DNA of 64,000 bases from Comamonadaceae bacterium ALPHA2B. Lineage in GTDB: Bacteria; Pseudomonadota; Gammaproteobacteria; Burkholderiales; Burkholderiaceae_C. Each line of letters opens with the position of its first letter. Position 1 is the stretch's first letter. The stretch lies in assembly GCA_005503065.1 (NCBI GenBank), contig SCOE01000017.1, forward strand, positions 1 to 64,000. Reading direction: 5' to 3'. The position numbers were made by a program, and so were the translations under genes. The notes under the pieces were generated by a model, which saw only the letters and a program-made list of their open reading frames with translations, had not been told where the DNA came from and made no database searches. Below, piece by piece: positions 54,390 to 63,978 of the stretch.

Positions 54390-55418
54390 ATGAGCACCCC
54401 CGAAGTCGTCCGCGAGGCGCAATCCGCCGAGAACTACAACGCATCGGCCAAGCAGAAGGCCGCCGCGAAGCTCTCGCGCATCCCGGTCAAGGTCGAGCAG
54501 GCGCCGGCGCTCAAGAAGCCCGAGTGGATCCGCGTCAAGGCCGGCAGCCCCACCACGCGCTTCTACGAGATCAAGCAGATCCTGCGCGAGTCGAACCTGC
54601 ACACGGTGTGCGAAGAAGCCTCCTGCCCCAACATCGGCGAATGCTTCGGCAAGGGCACGGCCACCTTCATGATCATGGGCGACAAGTGCACGCGCCGCTG
54701 CCCCTTCTGCGACGTGGGCCACGGGCGGCCCGACCCGCTGGACAAGGACGAGCCGCTCAACCTGGCCAAGACCATCGCCAAGCTGCGCCTGAAGTACGTG
54801 GTGATCACCAGCGTGGACCGCGACGACCTGCGCGACGGGGGCAGCGGCCATTTCGTGGAGTGCATCCAGCGCACGCGCGAGCTGTCGCCCACGACGCAGA
54901 TCGAGATCCTGGTGCCCGACTTCCGCGGCCGCGACGACCGCGCGCTCGAGATCCTCAAGGCCGCGCCGCCGGACGTGATGAACCACAACCTCGAGACCAT
55001 CCCGCGCCTGTACAAGGAAGCACGGCCGGGCTCGGACTACCAGTTCAGCCTCAACCTGCTCAAGAAGTTCAAGGCACTGCATCCCGACGTGCCGACCAAG
55101 AGCGGCATCATGGTCGGCCTGGGCGAGACGGACGAGGAGATCCTGCAGGTCATGCGCGACATGCGTGCGCACGACATCGACATGCTGACCATCGGCCAGT
55201 ACCTCGCGCCCAGCAACAGCCACCTGCCGGTGCGACGCTACGTGCACCCGGACACCTTCAGGATGTTCGAAGAAGAGGCTTACAAGATGGGCTTCTCGCA
55301 CGCCGCGGTGGGCGCCATGGTGCGCAGCAGCTACCACGCCGACCAGCAGGCCGGCCACGTGCTCGAGGGCCTGCCAGCCGCTGCGGCGGCTCGTCCCGTG
55401 CCGCAGCCGGCCGCCTGA
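54390..55418 (+). CDS. lipA: Lipoyl synthase LipA
   Basis: This is a 342-residue radical SAM enzyme inserting two sulfurs into octanoyl groups. The auxiliary cluster Cys are C74, C79 and C85 ([12 protein letters not shown]), and the radical SAM motif is C100, C104 and C107 (CTRRCPFC). The C-terminal Ser in VRSSYHADQ also binds the auxiliary cluster. It uses the LipB product. The SNF2 gene follows 22 bases later. Standard length. Confidence 0.97.
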   Translation: MSTPEVVREAQSAENYNASAKQKAAAKLSRIPVKVEQAPALKKPEWIRVKAGSPTTRFYEIKQILRESNLHTVCEEASCPNIGECFGKGTATFMIMGDKCTRRCPFCDVGHGRPDPLDKDEPLNLAKTIAKLRLKYVVITSVDRDDLRDGGSGHFVECIQRTRELSPTTQIEILVPDFRGRDDRALEILKAAPPDVMNHNLETIPRLYKEARPGSDYQFSLNLLKKFKALHPDVPTKSGIMVGLGETDEEILQVMRDMRAHDIDMLTIGQYLAPSNSHLPVRRYVHPDTFRMFEEEAYKMGFSHAAVGAMVRSSYHADQQAGHVLEGLPAAAAARPVPQPAA

Positions 55419-55440
55419 CCGCCGTCCCCGCCCGTTCCTG

Positions 55441-58400
55441 ATGGTCCTGCAGCTCGACGCGCAGTCGCTGCGCGCGCGAGTGCCGGCGTCCGTCTTCGAG
55501 CGCGCGCTCGATCTCTACCGACGCCAGCGCGTGCTCGACGTGACGCTGACGCCCGCCAGCGCCAGCGAATGGCACCTCGACGGCGAGGTGCAGGACCCCG
55601 GCCAGCCGCCCGTCGAGGCCCGCGCCACCTTGGAGGTCGGCAGCGACGGCCGCCTGCTCGGCTTCGCCGGCGACTGCAGTTGCCCCGCGGGCCGCGACTG
55701 CCGGCACGCGGTGGCGATCGCGATCAAGGCGGCCTACAAGCGCCCGACGGCGACGCCCACCGCGCCCGAGGAGCCGGTCGCCGCAGCGCTGCCGCTCGAC
55801 GGCCGTGGCCCTCTTGCAGGGGACCTGTTCGGCGACACCGCCGCGCTGGCCCCGCGCACCCTCGTCAGCGCCGACCAGCCGGTCTACTTGCTGGCGGACA
55901 CCGCCGCCCATGCGCGCGAGCCCGGCCGGCTCGCGCTCGCGTGGCGGCTGTCGCGTCCCCTGCGCCGGGGTGGCTGGGCCACACCCAAGCTGCCCGGCCC
56001 CGACGCGCTGCAACGCGTCGCGGCGCTGCAGCCCGATGCGCCCGGCGGCGAGCGCGAGGGCGTGCGCCGCATCCAGTCGCTCGCGCAGGAGCGCCTTGCC
56101 GGCGATGCGGGGCCGTGGGGCCGCGTGCAGGGCCTCGCGGGCGCACAGGCGCTCGCATTCGCCGCGGGCACCGGCCGCCTGCACCTCGCCGCCCCATCCG
56201 GGCAGCTCGAGGGCCGGCCGCTGCGCTGGGGTGCGCCGCGGCGCCTGGGCTGGGGCTGGCAACCCGCGGGCACGGAGACCGCGCCGCTGTGGTGGCTGCG
56301 GCCGGTGCTCGACGGCGCGCCGAGCACCGGCGCCGTGCGCCTGTGCCCCGGCGCGCCGCCGCTGTACCTGGACACGGCCACCGGCCAATGCGGCCTCGTC
56401 GATGCGCCGGGGCTCGATGCGGCTGCGCTGCAGGTGCTGCTCGCCGCGCCGCCCGTGCCGGCGTCGGCCTTCGATTCGGACGAGGCACAGCACTGGCAGC
56501 GCCTGTCGAGGGTGCCGTTCCCGGCCATGCCCGAGCCGGCGCCGGAATGGCCGCCCTGCGTGCCGCAGCCCATCCTGCACCTGGCGCCGGTGCCGGCGGT
56601 CGAACGGCCGCAGCGCGGGTTGCTGGTCGCCGCACTGAGCTTCGACTACGCCGGCCTGCGCGGCCACTGGGCCGACGAGCAGCCGGTCACGCGGGTCGAA
56701 CATCACGGGCGCCCCATGCGGCTCCTGCGCGACCTGGATGCGGAGCGCGCCGCCCGGCGGCGGCTCGTTTCGCTGCACCTGCTGGGCGATGCGCTGGGGC
56801 GCTACCACCACATCGGCGCACGCACCTGGCTCGCCTGGGCCGCCACCGACTGGGCCGCCCTGCGCGAGGCCGGCTTCGCGATCGAGGCCGACGCCGCGCT
56901 CGATGCGCTGTTCCGCACCGCCGACGCGCTGGAGCTCTCGCTCGATGGCGCGCCGCCGAATTCGCCCGATGCGCCCTTCGCCGCCGAGGGCGTGCACGCG
57001 TTCAGCCTCTCGCTCGGCGTCTCCATCGACGGCGTGCGGCAGGACGTGCTGCCCTGGCTCCCCGGCCTGCTGGCCCAGGCGCGGGCCACGCCCGACGGCC
57101 CGGTGCTGCCCGACTGGCTGTGGCGCGAAGACGCGCACGGCCGCTGGCTGCGGCTGCCGTCCGCGGCCCTGCAGCCCTGGCTCGGTGCCCTGCTCGCGCT
57201 GATGGAGGAACGCCCCGCCGCCGACTGGGACAGGCCGCGCCTGCCGCTCTCGCGCGGCGAGGCACTGGGCCTGGGTGCCGCGCTGGCGGGCACGCCGCCA
57301 TCGCCCCATGCTTCGTCGTCGTCGCCGATGGCGATGCTGCCGGCGCTGCGTGCGCTGACCGGCGCGCAGCCGCTGCCCGCGATCGCAGCGCCCACCGGAC
57401 TGCAGGCCACGCTGCGGCCCTACCAGCAGCACGGCCTGGCCTGGCTGCAGCACCTGCGCGCCCACGGCCTGGGCGGCGTGCTGGCCGACGACATGGGCCT
57501 GGGCAAGACGCTGCAGACTTTGGCGCACCTGCTGCGCGAGAAGGAGGACGGCCGGCTCGACGCACCCTGCCTCGTCGTCGCGCCCGTGAGCCTGCTGAGC
57601 AACTGGCGGCGCGAGGCCGCCCGCTTCGCGCCGGCCCTGCGCACGCGCGTGTGGCACGGCGCCACGCGCCGGGGCGGCGCCTTCGCCGAGGACTGCGACC
57701 TCGTCATCGCGCCCTATTCGCTGCTGCAGCGCGACCGCGCGCGCTGGCTCGGCCGGCGCTGGCACATCGTCGTGCTCGACGAGGCGCAGCACATCAAGAA
57801 CGCGCGCTCCCAGGCCGCGCAGGTAGTGGCAGCGCTCGACGCGCGCCAGCGGCTCGCGCTGTCGGGCACGCCGATGGAGAACCACCTCGGCGAACTGTGG
57901 AGCCTGTTCGACTTCCTGATGCCCGGCTTCCTCGGCAGCGCGGAGCGCTTTCGCGCCCGCTTTCGCATGCCGATCGAGAAGCTCGGCGACGGCAGCCGCC
58001 TGGCGCAATTGCGGCGCCGCGTCGCGCCCTTCATCCTGCGGCGCACGCAGGCGGTGGTGGCGGGCGAACTGCCCGAGCGCATCGAGAGCACCGTGCCGGT
58101 GACGCTGGAAGGCGCGCAGGCCGACCTCTACGAGACCATCCGCCTGGGCAGCGAGCGCGCCGTGCGCGACGCGCTGGCCGGCCGCGGCCTGGGCGGCGCG
58201 CAGATCCAGGTGCTGGACGCGCTGCTCAAGCTGCGCCAGGTGTGCTGCGATCCGCGCCTGCTGCCGGCGTCGTCGCCCGGCGTGGCCGAGGCGCCCTCGG
58301 CCAAGCTCGCGCTGCTGATGGAGCTGCTGCACGAATCGCAGGCCGAAGGCCGGCGCGTCCTGGTGTTCTCGCAGTTCACGAGCATGCTGGCGCTGATCGA

Positions 58401-58812
58401 GGACGCGCTGCGCAGCGCGGGGCTGGCCTGGACCACGCTGACCGGCGACACGCGCGACCGCGACGCCGCCATCGCGCGCTTCACCGAAGGCGACGTGCCG
58501 ATCTTCCTCATCAGCCTGAAGGCCGGCGGCACGGGCCTGAACCTGCCGCAGGCCGACACGGTCATCCACTACGACCCGTGGTGGAACCCGGCCGTCGAGG
58601 CGCAGGCCACGGCGCGCGCACACCGGCTGGGCCAGACGAAGCAGGTGCTGGTCTACCGGCTGGTGGCCGAAGGCACGATCGAGGAACGCATCCTGGCGCT
58701 GCAGGCGCGAAAGGCCGCGCTGGCCCAGGGCCTGCTGCACGGCGTGGCGCCGCGCGAGGCGACGCTTTTCACCGAGGACGATGTGACCGAGCTGCTGCGG
58801 CCCCTGGGTTGA
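55441..58812 (+). CDS. SNF2-family helicase with SWIM zinc finger
   Basis: This is a 1123-residue ATP-dependent DNA translocase. A SWIM finger (C79-S-C81...C87-R-H89, GDCSCPAGRDCRHAVA) is at the N-terminus; a large middle region (100-640) is poorly characterised and Ala/Arg-rich; the SNF2 domain follows with motif I DDMGLGKT (about 684-691), DEAQ (780-783), SGTPMENHLGELWSLFDFL and the helicase-C end VIHYDPWWNPAVEAQATARAHRLGQ. This fits HepA/RapA-like bacterial SNF2 proteins. Its partner and role are unknown; it follows lipA by 22 bases and may be co-transcribed. Confidence 0.93.
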   Translation: MVLQLDAQSLRARVPASVFERALDLYRRQRVLDVTLTPASASEWHLDGEVQDPGQPPVEARATLEVGSDGRLLGFAGDCSCPAGRDCRHAVAIAIKAAYKRPTATPTAPEEPVAAALPLDGRGPLAGDLFGDTAALAPRTLVSADQPVYLLADTAAHAREPGRLALAWRLSRPLRRGGWATPKLPGPDALQRVAALQPDAPGGEREGVRRIQSLAQERLAGDAGPWGRVQGLAGAQALAFAAGTGRLHLAAPSGQLEGRPLRWGAPRRLGWGWQPAGTETAPLWWLRPVLDGAPSTGAVRLCPGAPPLYLDTATGQCGLVDAPGLDAAALQVLLAAPPVPASAFDSDEAQHWQRLSRVPFPAMPEPAPEWPPCVPQPILHLAPVPAVERPQRGLLVAALSFDYAGLRGHWADEQPVTRVEHHGRPMRLLRDLDAERAARRRLVSLHLLGDALGRYHHIGARTWLAWAATDWAALREAGFAIEADAALDALFRTADALELSLDGAPPNSPDAPFAAEGVHAFSLSLGVSIDGVRQDVLPWLPGLLAQARATPDGPVLPDWLWREDAHGRWLRLPSAALQPWLGALLALMEERPAADWDRPRLPLSRGEALGLGAALAGTPPSPHASSSSPMAMLPALRALTGAQPLPAIAAPTGLQATLRPYQQHGLAWLQHLRAHGLGGVLADDMGLGKTLQTLAHLLREKEDGRLDAPCLVVAPVSLLSNWRREAARFAPALRTRVWHGATRRGGAFAEDCDLVIAPYSLLQRDRARWLGRRWHIVVLDEAQHIKNARSQAAQVVAALDARQRLALSGTPMENHLGELWSLFDFLMPGFLGSAERFRARFRMPIEKLGDGSRLAQLRRRVAPFILRRTQAVVAGELPERIESTVPVTLEGAQADLYETIRLGSERAVRDALAGRGLGGAQIQVLDALLKLRQVCCDPRLLPASSPGVAEAPSAKLALLMELLHESQAEGRRVLVFSQFTSMLALIEDALRSAGLAWTTLTGDTRDRDAAIARFTEGDVPIFLISLKAGGTGLNLPQADTVIHYDPWWNPAVEAQATARAHRLGQTKQVLVYRLVAEGTIEERILALQARKAALAQGLLHGVAPREATLFTEDDVTELLRPLG

Positions 58813-58942
58813 GAAGCACCAGGCGGGGCTAAGTGCAATCGGCCTGCAGCGCCCGCCGGGCGGGCGTCGGCGCCGAATTCGTCACGTTCGTTACGATCTG
58901 TCGGGCGCCGCTCGCGCGGGACCTCGCTTCCGGTCCGAGGAA

Positions 58943-58967
58943 CCGTTCGGGCTGAGCCTGCCGAAGC
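58943..58967 (+). repeat. Single arm of the REP-like repeat
   Basis: CCGTTCGGGCTGAGCCTGCC followed by GAAGC matches either arm of the hairpin at 41011-41070. It lies alone in the 292-bp gap between the SNF2 gene and the acyl-CoA synthetase gene; the rest of that gap shows only GC-rich hairpins and no gene. Confidence 0.75.
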
Positions 58968-59104
58968 CCGGGACCGCACGTCGACTGGGCGGCCGAGGGC
59001 GACGTGACATGCGAGCGACGTTCGCCACGCACCGGCATCGCTATGCTGGGACACCGCCGCGCGCAGGCAGCCCGGCAAGAAAAACGGAGCCCGGAGACCG
59101 ACCC

Positions 59105-60643
59105 ATGACATCCCTCGAAGCGGCGCTCGAGCGCGACTACGGCGTGATCGCCGACTTCATCCGCGACCACGCGCGCGAACGGCCCACGCAGCCGGCCCTG
59201 GCCGACGCGCGCCAGCAGATCGACTACGGCGAACTCGACGCCCGCATGGACCGCGTCGCGGCCGCGCTGCAGCGCGAGGGCCTCGTGCCCGGCGACGCGA
59301 TCGCGATCTGCGCCGACGCGTCGGTGGCGTACGCGACGGTGTTCCTCGGCGCGCTGCGTGCCGGCATCGCCGTGGCGCCGCTGGCGCCGAGCAGCACCTC
59401 GGCCAGCCTGGCGCGGATGCTGGAGGACGCCGAGGCGCGGCTGCTCTTCGTCGACGACACCGGCACGCTGGCGCTGGGCGATGCGGGTGGGCATCTTCCG
59501 CGCATCGCCCTCGCGGGCGGCGCGGTGCCGCTCGTGGGCGACTGGATGGCGCCTGCGGGCGCGCACCCGGCGCCGGTTGCACCCGAGCCGGCCTGGCCCT
59601 TCAACATCATCTACTCCTCCGGCACCACCGGCGAGCCCAAGGGCATCGTGCAGGGCCACGGCATGCGCTGGGCGCACGTCAAGCGCGGTCAGGTGTATGG
59701 CTACGGGCCCGACACCGTCACGCTGCTGTCGACGCCGCTGTACTCCAACACCACGCTGGTCGTGTTCTTTCCCACGCTGGCCTACGGCGGCTGCGTGCTG
59801 CTGATGCCGAAGTTCGACGCGCTGGGCTACCTCGAGCTTGCACAGCGCCACCGCGTCACGCACACGATGCTGGTGCCGGTGCAGTACCAGCGCCTCATGG
59901 CGCACCCGGAGTTCGACCGCTTCGACCTGTCGCGCTTCCAGGCCAAGTTCTGCACCAGCGCGCCCTTCGGCGCCGCGCTCAAGGCCGACATCCTGAAGCG
60001 CTGGCCCGGCGGGCTGATCGAGTTCTACGGCATGACCGAAGGCGGCGGCACCTGCATCCTGGAGGCGCACCACCATCCCGACAAGCTGCACACGGTGGGC
60101 CAGGTCGCTCCCGGCAGCGACATCCGCCTGATCGACGAGGCCGGCCGCGAGGTGCCTGCGGGCGAGGCCGGCGAGGTGGTCGGCCACTCGGGCGGCATGA
60201 TGAACGGCTACCACAAGCAGCCCGCGAAGACGCGCGAGGCCGAGTGGTTCGCGCCCGACGGCAAGCGCTTCATCCGCACCGGCGACATCGGCCGCTTCGA
60301 TGCCGAGGGCTTCCTCACCCTCTTCGATCGCAAGAAGGACATGGTCATCAGCGGCGGCTTCAACATCTACCCGAGCGACCTGGAAGCCGTGCTGCGCCGC
60401 CACCCGGAGGTGGCCGACGCGTCGGTGATCGGCATTCCGTCCGAGCAATGGGGCGAGACGCCGGTGGCCTTCGTGGTGATGCGACCGGGCGCCGCCGCAA
60501 GCGACGACGAGCTGCTGGCCTGGACCAACGCGCAACTGGGCAAGACGCAACGCCTGGCCGGCCTGCGCCGCATCGACGAGCTGCCGCGCAGCGCGATCGG
60601 CAAGGTGCTCAAGCGCGAGTTGCGCGAGGCCTGGAAGCGCTGA
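59105..60643 (+). CDS. AMP-dependent synthetase/ligase (acyl-CoA synthetase-like)
   Basis: This is a 512-residue ANL-superfamily enzyme that activates a carboxylic acid to its acyl-AMP and usually CoA ester. The P-loop-like motif IIYSSGTTGEPKGI is at about 168-181, YGMTEGGG near 308, RTGDIGRF near 395, and the catalytic C-terminal Lys in GKVLKREL near 500. ATG 59105 has CGGAGA upstream. The 3' end overlaps the convergent TetR gene by 35 bases. Which acid it activates is unknown; it may be a fatty or aromatic acid. Confidence 0.92.
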   Translation: MTSLEAALERDYGVIADFIRDHARERPTQPALADARQQIDYGELDARMDRVAAALQREGLVPGDAIAICADASVAYATVFLGALRAGIAVAPLAPSSTSASLARMLEDAEARLLFVDDTGTLALGDAGGHLPRIALAGGAVPLVGDWMAPAGAHPAPVAPEPAWPFNIIYSSGTTGEPKGIVQGHGMRWAHVKRGQVYGYGPDTVTLLSTPLYSNTTLVVFFPTLAYGGCVLLMPKFDALGYLELAQRHRVTHTMLVPVQYQRLMAHPEFDRFDLSRFQAKFCTSAPFGAALKADILKRWPGGLIEFYGMTEGGGTCILEAHHHPDKLHTVGQVAPGSDIRLIDEAGREVPAGEAGEVVGHSGGMMNGYHKQPAKTREAEWFAPDGKRFIRTGDIGRFDAEGFLTLFDRKKDMVISGGFNIYPSDLEAVLRRHPEVADASVIGIPSEQWGETPVAFVVMRPGAAASDDELLAWTNAQLGKTQRLAGLRRIDELPRSAIGKVLKRELREAWKR

Positions 60644-61286
60644 CGCTCGCTTGGCCGGGCGCATTCGGGGCCCGGGCCATCAGGTCGATCAGCAGCGCCA
60701 GCGCCGCCTCGGTCGCGCGCGTTTCGTCGCCGGGCGCGACGCCCCACTGCGGCAGGTGCCCGTCCAGCCGCATGCGCGCCAGACCGTAGACGCAGGCACG
60801 CGCCAGCAGCGCCAGCTGCTGCGTGTCGTGCGCCGGGTCGATGTCGCCTTCGGCCTGCGCGGCCCGGACCGTGTCCTCGGTTTCCCGGCGCCCGGCCAAC
60901 ATGCCACGCAGAAGCCCGGGCGAGGTCTCGACGTCGATCTGGTCGCGGGCCGAAACGATCCTGAAATGCGCGGGGTGCCGCTCGGCCCACCGCAGGTAAC
61001 CCCGCCCCAGCGCCGCCAGCCGGCGCAGTGCGCTGCGGTCGGCCGGCCGCACGGCATGCCGCACCTCGATGCGCAGGCGCTCGGTCGCTTCCTGCGCCAC
61101 GGCCGTCATCAGCGCACGCCGGTCGGGAAAGTGCCGGAAGGGCGCGCCCGGCGACACGCCCACGCGCCGTGCCGCCTCGCGCACGCTCACGCCTTCGGGG
61201 CCGCGCGCCAGGGCGAGCTCCAGGGCGGCCTCGATCAGCGCCTGGCGCAGGTTGCCGTGGTGGTAGGTGGTGCGCTCCATGCCCAT
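60609..61286 (-). CDS. TetR-family regulator with YHHGNLR start
   Basis: This is a 225-residue regulator. The start YHHGNLRQALIEAALELALARGPEGVSVREAARRVGVSPGAPFRHFPDRRALM is the typical helix-turn-helix of TetR members that carry a WHG-type C-terminal domain. The ligand domain is followed by a low-complexity tail. ATG 61286 or 61280 may start it. It is divergent from the membrane protein at 61368, which it may control, and convergent with the synthetase gene. Confidence 0.88.
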   Translation of the reverse strand: MGMERTTYHHGNLRQALIEAALELALARGPEGVSVREAARRVGVSPGAPFRHFPDRRALMTAVAQEATERLRIEVRHAVRPADRSALRRLAALGRGYLRWAERHPAHFRIVSARDQIDVETSPGLLRGMLAGRRETEDTVRAAQAEGDIDPAHDTQQLALLARACVYGLARMRLDGHLPQWGVAPGDETRATEAALALLIDLMARAPNAPGQASVSASRPRATRA

Positions 61287-61367
61287 GTAAGCACCTTGTT
61301 CGGAAGATCGACGCGGTCGGGGAGGGCCAATGTAATCCCTGACCACATCGACTTCCATGGTGACGCC

Positions 61368-62000
61368 ATGCCCCACATTCCCTCTCCTTCCCCGGCCGAC
61401 CGTCGCGCAGCGCCACGCATCGGCCGGCTGTTCTGGGCCCTCGCCCTGCTGCTGTCGGCCTGCGCGCTGGCCGTGGTGCTGGCCTCGCCCGACCTCGTGC
61501 AGGGCGCACGCATGGTGATCCGCCTCACGGCGCGCACCTCGCTCGCCCTGTTCCTGCTCGCGTTCACCGCCTCCGCGTGGGTGCGGCTGGTGCCGGGGCC
61601 AGGCACGGCCTGGCTGCTCGCACACCGGCGCGCCTTCGGGCTGGGCTTCGCCTTCTCGCACGCGCTGCACCTGGTGGCGATCGTGGCTTTCGCGAGGCTC
61701 GATCCCGCCGGCTTCGCGCAGCAGACCGGCGTGGCCAACATCGTCACCGGCGGCATCGCCTACGTCTTCATCGCGCTCATGGCCGCGACCTCGTGGAACG
61801 GCGCAGTGCGATGGATGGGCGCGCGCCGGTGGCAATGGCTGCACACCGTCGGCGCCCACTACCTGTGGATCAGCTTCGTGGTCAGTTTCGGCAAGCGCAT
61901 CCCGATGTCGACCGCGTACGCGGTGCCGGTGCTCGTGCTGCTGGCGGCCATGGGCCTGCGGCTGGCCGGCCGCCTACAGGCGCGCGGGCGCCGAGCCTGA
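61368..62000 (+). CDS. Ferric-reductase-like transmembrane protein
   Basis: This is a 210-residue membrane protein with five or six helices and His residues in helices (SHALHLVAIV, LHTVGAHYLWISFV) that could bind heme, the pattern of the ferric-reductase-like heme-binding domain also seen in MsrQ. There is no FAD/NAD domain and no msrP gene nearby. The start ATG 61368 is 81 bases from the divergent TetR start. Cytochrome b-type electron transfer is the inferred role. Confidence 0.82.
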   Translation: MPHIPSPSPADRRAAPRIGRLFWALALLLSACALAVVLASPDLVQGARMVIRLTARTSLALFLLAFTASAWVRLVPGPGTAWLLAHRRAFGLGFAFSHALHLVAIVAFARLDPAGFAQQTGVANIVTGGIAYVFIALMAATSWNGAVRWMGARRWQWLHTVGAHYLWISFVVSFGKRIPMSTAYAVPVLVLLAAMGLRLAGRLQARGRRA

Positions 62001-62059
62001 GCGGCGGGCGAGAGGCGGTGAGGCACACTGCGTGCCTCTCCCTCGCCCCGCATCGCCGC

Positions 62060-63190
62060 ATGTCTTCCGCCCCGTCCGCCGCCTCCCCTGCCACCGACGA
62101 TGCCCCACCCGCCGGCAACGGCCTGCTGTGGGTGCTGCTGGCCGTGGCCGTGCTGTTCGCCGTGCTGCGGCCCCGTCCGCCGATGGAGTGGCTGCGCCTG
62201 GTCGACTGGCAGACCGTGGGCGCGCTGGCCGGGCTGCTGGCCATCACGCAGGGCGTGGAGAAAAGCGGCGTGCTGCAGTCGGCGGCCCAGCGCCTGCTGG
62301 CGCGCGTGACCGACCAGCGCCAGCTCGCGTTCTGGCTCTCGGGCGGCGCGGCGCTGCTGTCGGCCCTGGTGACCAACGACGTGAGCCTGTTTCTGCTGGT
62401 GCCGCTCACGCGCGTGCTCTCGACGCAGGCGCACCTGCCGCTGGCGCGGCTGGTGGTTCTGCAGGCGCTGGCGGTGAACGCCGGCTCGGCGCTCACGCCC
62501 ATCGGCAACCCGCAGAACCTGTTCCTCTGGCACCAGAGCGGCCAGAGCTTCTTCGGCTTCATGGCAATGATGGCGCCGACGGTGGCCATCATGCTGGCCT
62601 GGCTGGCGGTCGCGGTGTGGCTGCTGGTGCCCAGGCACGCGATCACCCTCCGCCCGGGTACCGACAGCGCGCCGGTGCAGCCGAAGCTGCTGTGGGTGTC
62701 GGCGGCGCTGTTCATCGCCTTTGTCATTGCGCTCGACCGGCACTGGCTGGTCGCGGGGCTGGCGGTGGTCGCGGTCGCCTTCGCCATCGTCCACCCGCGA
62801 GTCCTGCGCAGCATCGACTGGGCGCTGCTGGCGATCATCGCGCTGATGTTCGTCGACCTGCGCCAGCTCGCCGAGCTGCCGCAGGTGTCGGCGCTGCTGA
62901 AGCACTGGCCCATCGAGGAAGGCTGGCGCGTTTACCTCGCGGCCATCGTGAGCTCGCAGTTCATCAGCAACGTCCCCGCCACCATCCTGCTCGACGGCTA
63001 CGTGAAGGACCTGCCTGCGCTCGCTGCGGGCGTGAGCGTGGGCGGCTTCGGCTGCGTGCTGGGCTCGCTGGCCAACCTCATCGCGCTGCGGCTGGCGCGC
63101 GTGCCGAACGGGCTGGCGGAATTCCACCGCATCAGCGTGCCCTTCCTCATCGTGTGTGCGCTGAGCGCGGTGCTGCTGCGGCTGGGCTGA
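62060..63190 (+). CDS. SLC13/ArsB-like ion permease
   Basis: This is a 376-residue integral membrane protein with about ten helices, of the ion-transporter superfamily (ArsB/NhaD/CitM-like). Signature stretches are ALVTNDVSLFLLVPLTRVL and the repeat-like SQFISNVPATILLDG, each with the Asn-bearing reentrant loop, plus GSALTPIGNPQNLFLW. Substrate may be an anion, dicarboxylate or Na+; it cannot be read here. It is followed five bases later by an AraC-type regulator. Confidence 0.88.
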   Translation: MSSAPSAASPATDDAPPAGNGLLWVLLAVAVLFAVLRPRPPMEWLRLVDWQTVGALAGLLAITQGVEKSGVLQSAAQRLLARVTDQRQLAFWLSGGAALLSALVTNDVSLFLLVPLTRVLSTQAHLPLARLVVLQALAVNAGSALTPIGNPQNLFLWHQSGQSFFGFMAMMAPTVAIMLAWLAVAVWLLVPRHAITLRPGTDSAPVQPKLLWVSAALFIAFVIALDRHWLVAGLAVVAVAFAIVHPRVLRSIDWALLAIIALMFVDLRQLAELPQVSALLKHWPIEEGWRVYLAAIVSSQFISNVPATILLDGYVKDLPALAAGVSVGGFGCVLGSLANLIALRLARVPNGLAEFHRISVPFLIVCALSAVLLRLG

Positions 63191-63195
63191 TCACG

Positions 63196-63906
63196 ATGCG
63201 CAGCGTGCCGGCCGCTTCGCTCTCCGTGCGCCACTACGGCGCCTCGCGCGGCAGCCATGCGCACGAGCACTTCCAGGTGCTGGTCGGCTTGCAGGGCGTG
63301 CTCGAGCTGGAGGTCGAAGGCCGCGGCCAGCGCATCGGCCAAGGCCAGGGCGTGGTGGTCGCCCCCGGCGACCGGCACGACTTCGAGGCGGCGGCCCGCG
63401 GCGGCAGCCGCTGCCTGGTGCTGGACACGGTCGACCCGACCTGGACCGCCCGTGCCGGACGCATGCCCGCCGACGCGCGCGCCGGTGCGCTGGCGCGCTA
63501 TCTCGCACTCAGCCTCGAAGCGGGGTCGGCGGCTGCATTGGCGCTGCTGCAGGGCGCGGCGCTGCTGCGCGAAGCCTGGGGACCGAGCGAGCCGATCGCG
63601 AGTGGCCGACCCATCGACTGGGCGGCGCTGGCCGTCTGGCTGCGTGCGCGCTGGCATCTGCCGCTGACGGTGGCCGACCTGGCGCGGCAGGTGCACCTGA
63701 GCCCCAGCCAGTTCTCGGAGCGGTGTCGGCGCGAGACCGGCCTGAGCCCGATGCAATGGCTGCGCGGCCAGCGCCTGGCCCAGGCCCGAGCGCTGCGCCT
63801 GGGCGGCATGGGCGTGGCGGAGGCCGCGCGCCGGACGGGCTACCGATCGCCCTCGGCGCTCACCGCGGCGATGCGGCGGGCCGGGGAAACGCCCGAACGC
63901 TCCTGA
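63196..63906 (+). CDS. AraC-family transcriptional regulator
   Basis: This is a 236-residue regulator with an N-terminal cupin-like sensing part (HAHEHFQVLVGLQGVLELEVEG) and a C-terminal double helix-turn-helix (VADLARQVHLSPSQFSERCRRETGLSPMQWLRGQRLAQARALRLGGMGVAEAARRTGYRSPSALTAAMRR). It follows the permease gene by five bases and may control it or the outer-membrane protein gene that ends at the right edge. The stop overlaps the start of the next mosaic repeat. Confidence 0.92.
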   Translation: MRSVPAASLSVRHYGASRGSHAHEHFQVLVGLQGVLELEVEGRGQRIGQGQGVVVAPGDRHDFEAAARGGSRCLVLDTVDPTWTARAGRMPADARAGALARYLALSLEAGSAAALALLQGAALLREAWGPSEPIASGRPIDWAALAVWLRARWHLPLTVADLARQVHLSPSQFSERCRRETGLSPMQWLRGQRLAQARALRLGGMGVAEAARRTGYRSPSALTAAMRRAGETPERS

Positions 63907-63962
63907 TTTGATAGCTGCCAGCGCCCGCCCCGCGGGCGCTGCAGCCACTTTTGGCCTGGAAG
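63904..63962 (+). repeat. Mosaic palindromic repeat, copy 8
   Basis: It shows TGATTTGATAGCTGCC, the hairpin AGCGCCCGCCCCGCGGGCGC, then CCACTTTTGGCCTGGAAG. It lies between the AraC gene and the convergent partial gene at the edge; the AraC stop codon TGA is its first three bases. Confidence 0.85.
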
Positions 63963-63978
63963 TGCCGGTGCCCGGCGC

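Noticed and set aside
58826..58900. GC-rich hairpins near GCAGCGCCCGCCGGGCGGGCG, possibly a ninth mosaic copy
   Set aside because: The GATAGC palindrome and the CTTTTGG tail are both absent; only a generic GC hairpin is left.
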